64,000 nucleotides of DNA, taken from Pseudomonas rhizoryzae. GTDB lineage: Bacteria; Pseudomonadota; Gammaproteobacteria; Pseudomonadales; Pseudomonadaceae. Shown here one piece after another: positions 28,395-37,159 of the stretch (the stretch's first letter is position 1; each line of letters begins with the position of its first letter). A model generated the notes under the pieces. It was not told the origin of the DNA. It made no database searches and was given only the letters and a program-made list of their open reading frames with translations. The stretch spans positions 162,953-226,952 of the forward strand of contig NZ_SULM01000011.1 of assembly GCF_005250615.1 (NCBI RefSeq), in the 5' to 3' direction. The translations under genes were made by a program, and so were the position numbers.

Positions 28395-30554
28395 TCAGAG
28401 ACAGCACTTTTTGTACTTAATGCCGCTTCCGCAAGGACACGGGTCGTTGCGTCCATACTTCTTAGGAGCGAGCGCCCTTTCCATCGTCTTAATAGCCCTT
28501 CCGAATGGAGAAGAAGGCTTCATGTCTTTGGTTAACTCATCCATCTCAGGGGATCGTTCCCAAGGGAAACTGAGCGTGATTCCGAATTGGATTTCGCCCT
28601 TGAGCCCCACAGACACCCCGTACCAATGTGCAGCCCGCTGAGCGTACTTTCGTTTGGCGCAGTGCACCTCCAGAGATCTGACGGCCTCTTGGCTGGGTGC
28701 AGGATTGCAATGGAAGCAAATCCCCGTACCCGGCTCAGACATTCCCAGTACGAAGTCATGCCGTTTGCCATCCATCTTTGTCATGTTGGTCAAGCCTTCG
28801 ATGGCCTTATGAACCGTCTTGCACGATTCCTCCCCCATAGACAGCAGAGTAAACCCCAGCTCAAGAACCGCAGGATCAGGCAGGCGCTCGATCTGCTCAA
28901 TCAATCGCTCGTAAAACGTCCCCCTCATCTTGGTGAGGATGCCTTCAGGGACTCGCTTGCCGGGGAGACCTTCCCGCCGAACAGTCATCGCGGTGTCCAA
29001 ATCCGCTGCGATAGAGTCCTCCATCATTACTAGGTTGTATTCGTCATCGAGCCAAAGGTTGCACCGCAGATGGTAGGCAAGAGCGGTGAGCTCGTGCCCC
29101 ATCATCAGCTTATGTGACGCCTCAAGGCGCATTCGGACGTAGCTCAGAAAACGCAACGGTGTATCCAGCATCTCTGCTAGTACATCCAGCAAAAATACAT
29201 CCATCACGAAGGGCGGGCGAACAATCTCATCAGAGTTATATTTTAGGTACTGGCTGGCTTGAAACGCTAGTGCAGGGTAGTGATCGGACACCACGCAAAA
29301 TGGGTAGATTTCCTTAATCTGCTTCGGTAGCACGACAGCCTGGCCACGATCATCTTCGAGCCTGCATTTTCCGGAGTTAATAGCCGCGGCGCACTCCGCC
29401 CCTTGGTCATAGGCCTTCTGAATCGCTGCGGCGAAGTCAGCCTTAATTTGCCCATCGTTACCTTTGCGGGCAGCTAGGGTTAATTTCTTAGCTTTTGCCT
29501 GAACGATGATGATCCGGTCACCAAAAACAACCAGTACGTCCGCTTCTGCAACAATCCGCCTGCCCTCAAATAGATTGACGTTGGTATAGACACCGTCCTT
29601 TCCAAAGATGGAGGCGAGGCGGCGCTGAGAAAACTGTTCGGTGAAGGCTCCTCGATTGTCCGAAGCCTGTTGCTTGTAGTTTTTATCCTGGTTCATCCAG
29701 AAGAAAGGCGACTCGTAGAGCGCTTCGTAGACTGAGTAGTGAGAGAACAGCAACACTGAGCCACGCCCTGTCGGCAGCAATGGAGTTGCTGCGACTTGGT
29801 TGAAGTCTCCAATTTCCTTGAATAGGCCATTGTGGCCACTGAACGTTAGCGCTTTGAAGACTGCTTCAACGACATTAATCTCCTGACCAGAACGCTGGGC
29901 CATCTCCTGCGCGGTGAACTCGAAGAGCTTAAGAACCGGGCCTACAGGTATTTCTCCTACCATGGTTTCGCCGATCAATCCTGCTTCATCGGTTGCCCGC
30001 GCATCCATCAACGAACACATCGCACTCGCCACTCTAAGAGCCTGGGCACTGCTGAACCCCATGACTCTCTTTAGCCAGTCATCATCAGGGGCGTGCTTCT
30101 CTACAAAAAAATCACGGTACTGGAAGCTGTAGGCTGACTCGGTGCCATAGAAAATTGGCTCCTTCATCATTGCGCCTTGCCAAAAATCGTCCATGGCGGC
30201 GCCCTGTTGAGCCTGAGACATCAGCTCGCCGATTGTCAGGCCGGTCATAGCGTCGTGAAGCTCGCCTAGCAATTCGTCAGTGCGGGAAACGTAACCTCTC
30301 AGCGTGCCTTCATCAACCTCAGTTAGATCCACAGGTTGACACATCATCAGCCCCAACAACGTGTTTATTTCATTGCGATTGAGTCTTTTTCGGTCAAACA
30401 GATACTCAAGGTCGGAAACCTTGTACTCACCTTGGAACGACACGAGGTTGTCACGCCAACATATAGCGGCCACAGCATGAACATAACCAGGCTGGGATGT
30501 TAGAACTCTTAATTCCTCAAAAACTCTAGCTTCGCTTCGTTGCGTAGGATGCAT
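28395..30554 (-). CDS. Large nuclease-like protein with C-terminal SEC-C zinc motif
   Basis: About 719 residues when started at the ATG at 30554, preceded by GGAG; an ATG at 30575 is an alternative. The middle carries EADVLVVFGDRIIIVQAKAK at about residues 336-355. That is a D...QxK site as in NERD/Mrr-type restriction-endonuclease folds. The tail GRNDPCPCGSGIKYKKCC is a SEC-C zinc-binding motif. The N-terminal 300 residues are unrecognised helical sequence. Together this suggests nucleic-acid targeting. It is transcribed toward the PIN-like gene and could be part of the same defence region. Confidence 0.6.
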   Translation of the reverse strand: MHPTQRSEARVFEELRVLTSQPGYVHAVAAICWRDNLVSFQGEYKVSDLEYLFDRKRLNRNEINTLLGLMMCQPVDLTEVDEGTLRGYVSRTDELLGELHDAMTGLTIGELMSQAQQGAAMDDFWQGAMMKEPIFYGTESAYSFQYRDFFVEKHAPDDDWLKRVMGFSSAQALRVASAMCSLMDARATDEAGLIGETMVGEIPVGPVLKLFEFTAQEMAQRSGQEINVVEAVFKALTFSGHNGLFKEIGDFNQVAATPLLPTGRGSVLLFSHYSVYEALYESPFFWMNQDKNYKQQASDNRGAFTEQFSQRRLASIFGKDGVYTNVNLFEGRRIVAEADVLVVFGDRIIIVQAKAKKLTLAARKGNDGQIKADFAAAIQKAYDQGAECAAAINSGKCRLEDDRGQAVVLPKQIKEIYPFCVVSDHYPALAFQASQYLKYNSDEIVRPPFVMDVFLLDVLAEMLDTPLRFLSYVRMRLEASHKLMMGHELTALAYHLRCNLWLDDEYNLVMMEDSIAADLDTAMTVRREGLPGKRVPEGILTKMRGTFYERLIEQIERLPDPAVLELGFTLLSMGEESCKTVHKAIEGLTNMTKMDGKRHDFVLGMSEPGTGICFHCNPAPSQEAVRSLEVHCAKRKYAQRAAHWYGVSVGLKGEIQFGITLSFPWERSPEMDELTKDMKPSSPFGRAIKTMERALAPKKYGRNDPCPCGSGIKYKKCCL

Positions 30555-31004
30555 TCCCGCTACTCCAAGGTTCATGATTAAGAATTAAGGTCGGTGGACG
30601 CTCCTCACCTAGTACAAGCTGATGCGACAGCCGATCATTAAATTAGTGAAGATAGCAAAAAATTACTGCGGATATGTCCGAAAATCAATGGAATTGACCA
30701 CTCTGAGGTATCGGACGCACCGCGAGTAACCAAGACTGGGACTTGCAATATTCATATACTGGGATGTACGTGACAATCTTGAGGATAACAGCTTGCGGCT
30801 GTAGGAGCTGGAAGTGGAAACTCCGAGCAACTCTTCATTACGGCTGTGCTTCCAACCAGCCAATAGATGCCACATCGCTTGCGTGTCTTTCCCGACCAGC
30901 TAGAGGCATCTTTATGCAATCCGCATTGGCCGCTATTGGCCGTAAACAGCCTGCCGAAACCGTCCGCTTTGGGTCGAAAGCTGGCACCTTGCGTTCTATC
31001 GGTT

Positions 31005-31295
31005 ATGCGTACGCTGGCTGCATCAACTGCAGGTAGCCAAGATGAAATCCGTAGAATCCCTCGCTCAAGACCGGGCATCTTCCACGTTGACTTGCTCAAG
31101 GTCAACATGGAGTTGCTGTTGAAAGGCCCGCGTTCGCCACTGGACCGCACGATGGCCGGCTCCATCATCGGGTATCGATTGCAGGCCGATGGGGCGGTCA
31201 TCAGCTCGTTAGCACGTGACGTTAGCGATCGGATCAAGCCGCAGCTTGCAGGGCATCAGTCGGACGAGGCGCCTGCGTTCATGCAGACAGCCTAG
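31005..31295 (+). pseudogene. Possible coding remnant of unknown mobile-element protein
   Basis: The frame ending at 31295 reads protein-like over its last 70 codons (HVDLLKVNMELLLKGPRSPL, then SIIGYRLQADGAVISSLA). The 5' part of the same frame does not. An ATG at 31042 in another frame starts MKSVESLAQDRASS and stops early. This looks like one gene broken by a frameshift near 31080. The family is not recognised. The rest of the 30555-31004 gap shows nothing I can support. Confidence 0.35.
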
Positions 31296-31346
31296 GGTGG
31301 CGCGCCTGGTCTTGCCGAGGCGAAGCTAATTACGCTGGCCCAAACA

Positions 31347-31375
31347 AAGCGGCGCTGATCTTCTCAGCGCCGCTT
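31347..31375. terminator. Strong bidirectional terminator
   Basis: A perfect 12-bp stem AAGCGGCGCTGA / TCAGCGCCGCTT with a five-base loop, 30 bp from the stop codon of the outer-membrane protein gene, whose transcript (minus strand) it should end. It separates the catabolic cluster from the island genes to the left. Confidence 0.8.
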
Positions 31376-31404
31376 GGTATGGTCATGCCAGTGACGCTCA
31401 ACTA

Positions 31405-32328
31405 TCAGATGGGAAAAGCGAATTGAATCCAAAATCGATCGCCCTTCGAGCGATTTTCTACGGCAAATTCATGCTGATACTTAGCGACGACTGCAACGCC
31501 CGGTGAGATGGTGTACCTGACCTGAGGACCCAGCGCAGCACTTTGTCCTCGGAAGCCATCCAGGTACTTTTCGCCGTCAAGTTCGTCATCAGTGACCTGC
31601 TTCGAATAGAACCCTTGGATGCCGATTTGCCATTTATCAGTAACCGAGTACCCCAGCAGGAGTTCACCACTCAGAACAGTCCCAGACTGGTAATTCGTGT
31701 CGTGATTCTCAGTATAGATTTCAGCAGTCATCGAAGTGGAGATTTCTGTTTTCGCCGTTGGAAACCAAGTGGTTTGCCAATTTGGTAGGAACCCCAAGTG
31801 ATTCTGTCCAGTATTCGCGATCCGGTCTTTATCATACGCTCCTGTAGGCAGCGCCATGTCGAAGGGTGCCAAGAACATGAAGAGATTGTGTGAGGGGTTT
31901 GAATAACCGAACATCAGCGGGTGAACGATCACGTCGCCTACGGCGTTTTTGATATCCTTTTGGCCAACAACTGTCGTGGAGACGTGAAAAATCGGCACGA
32001 TCACGCCAGAAGACAAATTAAAGGGCCCGAGTGTCTCATTCCACGTATGAACGATTCTTGGAGCGTCCACGGCGACTTCAGCCGAAAACTTCGGAACGGC
32101 CTCTTTACCATTTGAGCCTCGAAAGCTTTCCGCCTTGTAGTATTGAAAATAATTGTAGAAGTAAGTTTGGCCGGGAGCGGGAAGCAAACCGTTGAGCGCT
32201 GTATTCACACCAACTGGATAGTTCGTCAACCCGTTTTCAGTGGCGTGGGCACCTGCATTAAAAAACGTAAAAAACAGCGCACACAAAGCCATGCAACCTT
32301 TAAATGCTCTGCACATAAAGTTCACCAT
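31405..32328 (-). CDS. Outer-membrane channel-like protein (phenol MetA-degradation family)
   Basis: A 307-residue exported protein with a signal peptide (hydrophobic CALFFTFFNAGAHA, cleavage about residue 29). The C-terminus DRFWIQFAFPI ends in a beta-strand with a hydrophobic terminal residue, as in outer-membrane barrels. The overall pattern (PAPGQTYFYNYFQYY, then PTGAYDKDRIANTG) is that of the MetA-degradation/SphA-like family found next to aromatic and other catabolic operons. It probably admits the substrate of this cluster. It is last on the transcript, after the CocE-like gene. Confidence 0.75.
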   Translation of the reverse strand: MVNFMCRAFKGCMALCALFFTFFNAGAHATENGLTNYPVGVNTALNGLLPAPGQTYFYNYFQYYKAESFRGSNGKEAVPKFSAEVAVDAPRIVHTWNETLGPFNLSSGVIVPIFHVSTTVVGQKDIKNAVGDVIVHPLMFGYSNPSHNLFMFLAPFDMALPTGAYDKDRIANTGQNHLGFLPNWQTTWFPTAKTEISTSMTAEIYTENHDTNYQSGTVLSGELLLGYSVTDKWQIGIQGFYSKQVTDDELDGEKYLDGFRGQSAALGPQVRYTISPGVAVVAKYQHEFAVENRSKGDRFWIQFAFPI

Positions 32329-32342
32329 TATTGTTATATTTA

Positions 32343-32366
32343 GACCTCCGTCAAATGACGGAGGTC
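32343..32366. promoter_or_regulatory. Perfect hairpin before the outer-membrane gene
   Basis: Stem GACCTCCGTC / GACGGAGGTC with an AAAT loop. On the minus strand the 3' arm contains GGAGG, 16 bases before the ATG of the channel gene, so the hairpin could mask a ribosome-binding site or act as an intercistronic attenuator. There is no long T-run on either side. Confidence 0.6.
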
Positions 32367-32374
32367 AGGTCTAG

Positions 32375-34018
32375 TTATTTAATGACAGGAATTATTAGGT
32401 AGCTCTGATATTGGCCGCCACAATAAAGCGTGTGCTTGCCGCTGTTGTTAGACAGATAGTGACCAGCAGCAAATAATCCAGGTCGGTAGCGGTGAATATC
32501 TGTACCTTGAATGATGACCCGAAGAGACTCTCCGGCTTCAAAGCGCGTGCTGGCAGGCCAAATTTCAACATCCAGTTGAACTGGAACTCCTGGCTCCAAT
32601 GGCTGGAGGACACGGTGGGTATGCACAGGTTGGAAATCAGTTGAACGCACCTCATCGAGTTCCCGATGTGACGCACGTAGCCAGCCCAAGGCAGCAATCC
32701 CATCGTCGTAGGTAGCAAAGAAGGGAAAGCTCACAACTTCGCCGTTGGAGTCAAGCTTCTGCAATCCAACATACACGTCTGCATCAGTCGCAGTGTTAGC
32801 AGCCAGCCAAAGGCGCAGTTTAGAATGACCGGTCAGCTCAGTCCGTGTATCGAATTTTACATCGAAGCACAGACGATCAGCATTCGTCGAAACATACGCG
32901 CGCGTCGCCTCTGTCTCAACCGGATTTTCACTCAAACTAAGAGTTGAGTTATCCAAGTAAAGCTTGCGGTATTCTGTCCTCGCCAGCGGCCATTCGTTCT
33001 CTGAACGCACTTCTCCTTGATAAAAACTGTCACGAACCTCAATCTGAACTCGCGGCCAATTTTTTACTTCGTTGTCAACACTTTTGAGATAACGATCAAG
33101 GAATGCCATTTGCTTACGGACGCTTTCGTCTTTATAGAAGTATTGCCATTTTTTTCGGCCATGCACTTCCAGATATTTGTCCTCAGAGGAAATACGCTTA
33201 AAGGCTTCGAGGGTACCGCGTGTGTGCAACGCATGATCTGTCCAGCTAGCAACTATATACGCCGGAACTTTGATGTCCTCAAGCTTTGGAAGTTTGGCTT
33301 TCCAGTAGTCATCGAGCATTGGATGGTCGGCCATTGCGGCAGCTACGTCCTCAACCCGACTCTTTGAAAAGCTGACCAAGGATTGCCACCCCTCGGAAAA
33401 CTGGGTGTTGGGTATTCCTCCGTGGAAAAAGAACTCCCGGTAGACATCCGTCACCCCTTCCCATGGAATGATCGCTGCCAGATGAGGAGGCTGCTCAGCA
33501 GCGGCTCCCCATTGACTGATGGCTAGGTAGGAAACGCCTAGCAGGCCAACCTTGGAGCTGCACCAATTTTGACGTGCAGCCCATTCGATGACGTCATACT
33601 CGTCTTGAGCTTCCTGTTTGCTAAAGAACGAGGCCTCGCCTTCGCTTCCCCACGTCCCACGCACGTCGGGGAACAGCAGCGCGTATCCTGTCCGGCACCA
33701 CACCAAAGGATCAGCGGCCTCGAAGGGAGTATGTTCGGACACCGAGCCTTGAGGTACCTCTGCGCCAGGCCAAGAATCGAAGCTCAGATGAGGATGTTTG
33801 CCATATGGCGCCCAGCCAATCAGGCATGGGACGTCCGACATGCCTACAGGCCTGTAGATGTCTGCGTAAATTACCGTTCCGTCTCTCAATTCAATGCTGA
33901 CGTCTTGTTCGAACAAAATGTCATCAGTGATTGGGCGGGATTGGCGGTTCAGTCCAGGATACCCACCCTGTGCAGGAGGAGTGCCTTCGCGAAATCGATC
34001 GTTGCTTTGAGAACTCAT
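32375..34018 (-). CDS. CocE/NonD-family serine hydrolase
   Basis: A 547-residue alpha/beta hydrolase of the Xaa-Pro dipeptidyl-peptidase S15/CocE group, which cleaves esters or amides. The nucleophile is S163 in LGVSYLA; the oxyanion Tyr is probable in WAPYGKH. A C-terminal jelly-roll domain (about residue 360 on, with LTGHSKLRLWLA and LQPLEPGVPVQLDVEIWP) is typical of the family. No signal peptide is seen, so it acts in the cytosol. In this cluster it likely releases an aromatic acid or alcohol from an ester or amide. Confidence 0.83.
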   Translation of the reverse strand: MSSQSNDRFREGTPPAQGGYPGLNRQSRPITDDILFEQDVSIELRDGTVIYADIYRPVGMSDVPCLIGWAPYGKHPHLSFDSWPGAEVPQGSVSEHTPFEAADPLVWCRTGYALLFPDVRGTWGSEGEASFFSKQEAQDEYDVIEWAARQNWCSSKVGLLGVSYLAISQWGAAAEQPPHLAAIIPWEGVTDVYREFFFHGGIPNTQFSEGWQSLVSFSKSRVEDVAAAMADHPMLDDYWKAKLPKLEDIKVPAYIVASWTDHALHTRGTLEAFKRISSEDKYLEVHGRKKWQYFYKDESVRKQMAFLDRYLKSVDNEVKNWPRVQIEVRDSFYQGEVRSENEWPLARTEYRKLYLDNSTLSLSENPVETEATRAYVSTNADRLCFDVKFDTRTELTGHSKLRLWLAANTATDADVYVGLQKLDSNGEVVSFPFFATYDDGIAALGWLRASHRELDEVRSTDFQPVHTHRVLQPLEPGVPVQLDVEIWPASTRFEAGESLRVIIQGTDIHRYRPGLFAAGHYLSNNSGKHTLYCGGQYQSYLIIPVIK

Positions 34019-34321
34019 TTTCGAACCTCTTATTATTGTAATTCGAAGACGTCAACCACCTTTGCATCGCGGTGAGTTGCAAACTCGCCATCGGTTGCGT
34101 TCTAGTCTGCAATAGGTGTTGATCAATGGAAAATGACCTTTTTCAATGTTTTTGATCGATACCATCACTGATTTTATGGCCAGATGTTCGACCGCCCCGC
34201 ATCAAATTCCGTCCTTGCTACTAACTATTAGCGTCACTGCAATAGGCCACCGCACGACAGATACTCAGGGGCATCTGAAGCGTTCGCTATCTGACTGCAG
34301 GATTCACTGAAAAGACGTGCG
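34019..34321. other. Intergenic gap with likely promoter for the CocE/channel transcript
   Basis: This 303-bp stretch between the LeuD-like and CocE-like genes is AT-richer than its neighbours and has no ORF I can support. Because it breaks an otherwise tightly packed minus-strand operon, it probably holds a second promoter. No hexamers were clear enough to list. Confidence 0.4.
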
Positions 34322-34960
34322 TTAATCGAATAACCATGGTAGGGCAGCCCGTCTGGCGTTTTCGAACGCGTTGATGGAGGTGCAGTGTGACAAGGTCAAG
34401 TCGATAGCGTCCCAACCATTAAGCAGCTTTTCGCGGACGTTTGATTCGATGTCGAAGCTAACCAGACTCCCCCCAGGTAAACTCACGCTACGGCTCTCAA
34501 GATCGACAACCACCTCGTAGGCCGATGCCGCACGAGCCTCGATGAAGATTTGGTCAATCACAACTTTAGGGAGCGTCACAGTGAGAATGCCGTTTTTCAG
34601 GCAGTTACCCTTGAAAATCTCGGCGAAGCTTTCAGCGATAATGGCTCTGAAGCCATACTCCGACAGTGCCCAAGGCGCGTGTTCGCGAGAGGATCCACAG
34701 CCGAAATTTGCGCGGGTGACGAGGATATTGGCTCCAGCATATTTGGACTCATTAAGCTCGAAGTCCGGATTCAACGGGCGCTTGGAGCAGTCCATTCCGA
34801 GTTCACCGACATCAAGGTAGCGCCACTCGTCGAAGGCAAACGGGCCAAACCCCGTTCGATGGATGGACTTCATAAACTGCTTGGGGAGAATGGCGTCCGT
34901 ATCGACGTTATTTCTATCCAGCAAGGCGATCTGACCCTGCTCTCGCACAAACGGCCTCAT
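34322..34960 (-). CDS. Aconitase-superfamily small subunit, LeuD-like
   Basis: A 212-residue swivel domain protein. The family motifs are [16 protein letters not shown] and [15 protein letters not shown], the substrate-contacting loop. It overlaps the LeuC-like gene by four bases, so the two form one enzyme. The biosynthetic leuCD pair of Pseudomonas sits with leuB; here the pair lies in a catabolic cluster, so it probably (de)hydrates or isomerises another 2-hydroxy polycarboxylic acid. Confidence 0.88.
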   Translation of the reverse strand: MRPFVREQGQIALLDRNNVDTDAILPKQFMKSIHRTGFGPFAFDEWRYLDVGELGMDCSKRPLNPDFELNESKYAGANILVTRANFGCGSSREHAPWALSEYGFRAIIAESFAEIFKGNCLKNGILTVTLPKVVIDQIFIEARAASAYEVVVDLESRSVSLPGGSLVSFDIESNVREKLLNGWDAIDLTLSHCTSINAFENARRAALPWLFD

Positions 34961-36366
34961 GCTGGTAGCTCCGGAAGGTTAGTCAGGTGACCGGCTAAAG
35001 CAACGGCAGCGGCCATTGCGGGGCTCACCAAATGGCTACGCCCGCCCATCCCCTGGCGACCTTCGAAGTTTCGGTTGGAAGTCGACACGCATCGCTCCCC
35101 TGGGCTCAACCGGTCGGCGTTCATTCCCAAGCACATCGAGCAACCCGGCTCGCGCCATTCGAAGCCTGCGTTTAGAAAAATAGCATCCAGGCCTTCCGCC
35201 TCTGCTTGTCTTTTTACCGCCCCAGAGCCGGGCACAACCAATGCCTGAGACACATTCCTCGCGACGACATGGCCCCTGACAATACTTGCGGCAATTCGCA
35301 GATCCTCGATACGAGCATTGGTGCAGGAACCGATGAACACTTTATCGATTTGAATGTCTGTCATCGCCGTGCCGGGCTTTAGATCCATGTACCGCAGGGC
35401 CCGCTCTATGCCCTGTCGCTTGATCAGGTCTGGCTCGCTATCAGGGTTCGGAACCTGGCCGTCAACGCTGACAACCATTTCCGGAGAGGTACCCCAAGTG
35501 ACCATGGGCTTGAGTTGCGTAGCATCGATTTCAAAGACGCGATCAAAGGCAGCGTTATCATCAGAGCGCATCGTGCGCCAGTATTGTTCGGCCTGGTGCC
35601 AATGAGCCTCCGAAGGCGAAAAGCGTCTGCCTTTGAGGTACTCCACAGTGACGTCGTCGACAGCCACGAGCCCTGTTCTAGCCCCGGCTTCAATGGCCAT
35701 ATTGCACAGGGTCATGCGCTCTTCCATTGAGAGGTTAGAGATCGTGCTACCCATGAATTCAATTGCGTAGCCTGTCCCCCCAGCCGTTCCGACCTTGCCA
35801 ATGATGGCTAGCGCCAGATCCTTGGCAAATACACCGGGAGGAAGGGCTCCCACGACCATAACCGCAAAATTTTTGGACTTGTGCATCTGAAGTGTTTGGG
35901 TTGCAAGCACGTGCTCCACGTCAGAGGTGCCAATACCAAACGCTAGCGCGGCAAAAGCGCCATGTGTAGAAGTGTGCGAGTCCCCACAGACAATGGTCAT
36001 TCCTGGCTGGGTCGCCCCTAGTTCGGGGCCAACAACATGAATGATCCCCTGATCTGCCGCTTGGAAAGGGAAATAGGCCAATGCGCCGCTTTCCTCGATA
36101 TTGCGATCCAAGGCCTGAACCTGCTCGCGAGCCATTGAATCCTCGATGCCGCGCTCCCAGTGATTGGTGGGCGTGTTGTGGTCGGCGGTCGCCAGAATGC
36201 TCTTGTGCGACCATGCCTTCCTGCCAGCAGCCCGCAGGCCCGCAAAAGCCTGAGGGCTGGTGACCTCGTTGATAAGGTGCCGATCGATGTACAGTAAACA
36301 CTCGCCGGCTTCTTCCTGCCGAACCACGTGACTGGCCCATAGCTTGTCGTACAGAGTCATTGCCAT
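34957..36366 (-). CDS. Aconitase-superfamily large subunit, LeuC-like
   Basis: A 469-residue [4Fe-4S] dehydratase subunit, standard LeuC length. Cluster cysteines are in [14 protein letters not shown] and GCSMCLGMN, and the motif [14 protein letters not shown] is intact. Neighbouring genes (CoA-transferase, citryl-CoA-lyase-like enzyme) imply that the product is activated and cleaved rather than oxidised by LeuB. The true substrate is not leucine-related by context, although sequence alone cannot exclude isopropylmalate isomerase. Confidence 0.88.
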   Translation of the reverse strand: MAMTLYDKLWASHVVRQEEAGECLLYIDRHLINEVTSPQAFAGLRAAGRKAWSHKSILATADHNTPTNHWERGIEDSMAREQVQALDRNIEESGALAYFPFQAADQGIIHVVGPELGATQPGMTIVCGDSHTSTHGAFAALAFGIGTSDVEHVLATQTLQMHKSKNFAVMVVGALPPGVFAKDLALAIIGKVGTAGGTGYAIEFMGSTISNLSMEERMTLCNMAIEAGARTGLVAVDDVTVEYLKGRRFSPSEAHWHQAEQYWRTMRSDDNAAFDRVFEIDATQLKPMVTWGTSPEMVVSVDGQVPNPDSEPDLIKRQGIERALRYMDLKPGTAMTDIQIDKVFIGSCTNARIEDLRIAASIVRGHVVARNVSQALVVPGSGAVKRQAEAEGLDAIFLNAGFEWREPGCSMCLGMNADRLSPGERCVSTSNRNFEGRQGMGGRSHLVSPAMAAAVALAGHLTNLPELPA

Positions 36367-36372
36367 GTCAGA

Positions 36373-37158
36373 TTACCGATTAATGCTCTGTGCGCTCGGC
36401 GCAGTCTGCTTTATCCATCCAAGACCATCCATGGTTTTGCCGGCTGGGATGTACTCGCACCCGACCCAGCCCGTGTAGCGTGAGGCGCCTAGCGCACTGC
36501 CCAGCTCAACAAGGGGCAGAAGCCCTACGTCAGGTTCGTGCCTGCCCGGATAACCTGCCAGCTGAACATATGAAGCTTTGGCGAGGTACGAGTCGATCGT
36601 TTCGACAGCCTCTAACCCTTCCATAGCCGCATGGTAGATATCCAGGATGTATCCTAAGCCAGGGCAGCGTGTTGTCCACTCGTAGGCCTGTCCTAAAGAG
36701 CGGATGAAGTAATTGGGAACGGCGGTTTGGTTGATTGCCTCGATGAGGACCGTAACCCCTTGGGCGCGCGCCGCTTCAATAGCCCAGTTGATGTTCCTGC
36801 TAAAGACCGGGCAGGCATCAGGATAATCAGAGGGATCTACGACGCCGGCAGTGACATGGAGCAAAGGCGCCTTGCAAACCGCTGCAAAGTGTAGCCCGAT
36901 CAGAAAGTCGGCCTTGAAATTCCGTTCCTCTCCAATGACCGCCGCAAGGCCTTTGCTGCCCACCTGCAGCGGTACGTTGGCCAGCACCTGGGCGAGACCA
37001 TTGCCATCAAGCAGATTGGCTACCTGATCGGCCGCTAGGCCCTCCGGGAACATGAACTCTACCGCTTCAAAACCAGCGTCACGCGCAGCTTTGAAGCGGT
37101 CGGCAAATGCCCACTCGGTAAACATGAGGCTGATATTTGCAGCGAGCCGAAGGGTCAT
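36373..37158 (-). CDS. Hydroxypyruvate-isomerase-like TIM-barrel enzyme
   Basis: A 261-residue protein of the Hyi/OtnI group of sugar-phosphate-isomerase-like TIM barrels. It starts MTLRLAANISLMFTEWAF, and has GFEAVEFMFPEG, EAINQTAVPNYFI with the acidic metal ligand, YILDIYHAAMEG (second ligand) and QLAGYPGRHEPDVG, which is the family C-terminal motif. It would isomerise a 2-oxo/3-hydroxy acid. It fits six bases after the LeuC-like gene's upstream side, in the same transcript. Confidence 0.83.
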   Translation of the reverse strand: MTLRLAANISLMFTEWAFADRFKAARDAGFEAVEFMFPEGLAADQVANLLDGNGLAQVLANVPLQVGSKGLAAVIGEERNFKADFLIGLHFAAVCKAPLLHVTAGVVDPSDYPDACPVFSRNINWAIEAARAQGVTVLIEAINQTAVPNYFIRSLGQAYEWTTRCPGLGYILDIYHAAMEGLEAVETIDSYLAKASYVQLAGYPGRHEPDVGLLPLVELGSALGASRYTGWVGCEYIPAGKTMDGLGWIKQTAPSAQSINR

Positions 37159-37159
37159 A

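Noticed and set aside
30663..30875. 70-codon minus-strand ORF in the gap after the SEC-C gene
   Set aside because: No RBS, low-quality composition and no recognisable segment.
34322..36366. Annotation as biosynthetic leuCD
   Set aside because: Sequence would allow it, but there is no leuB or asd nearby and the neighbours are catabolic, so only a LeuCD-like call is made.
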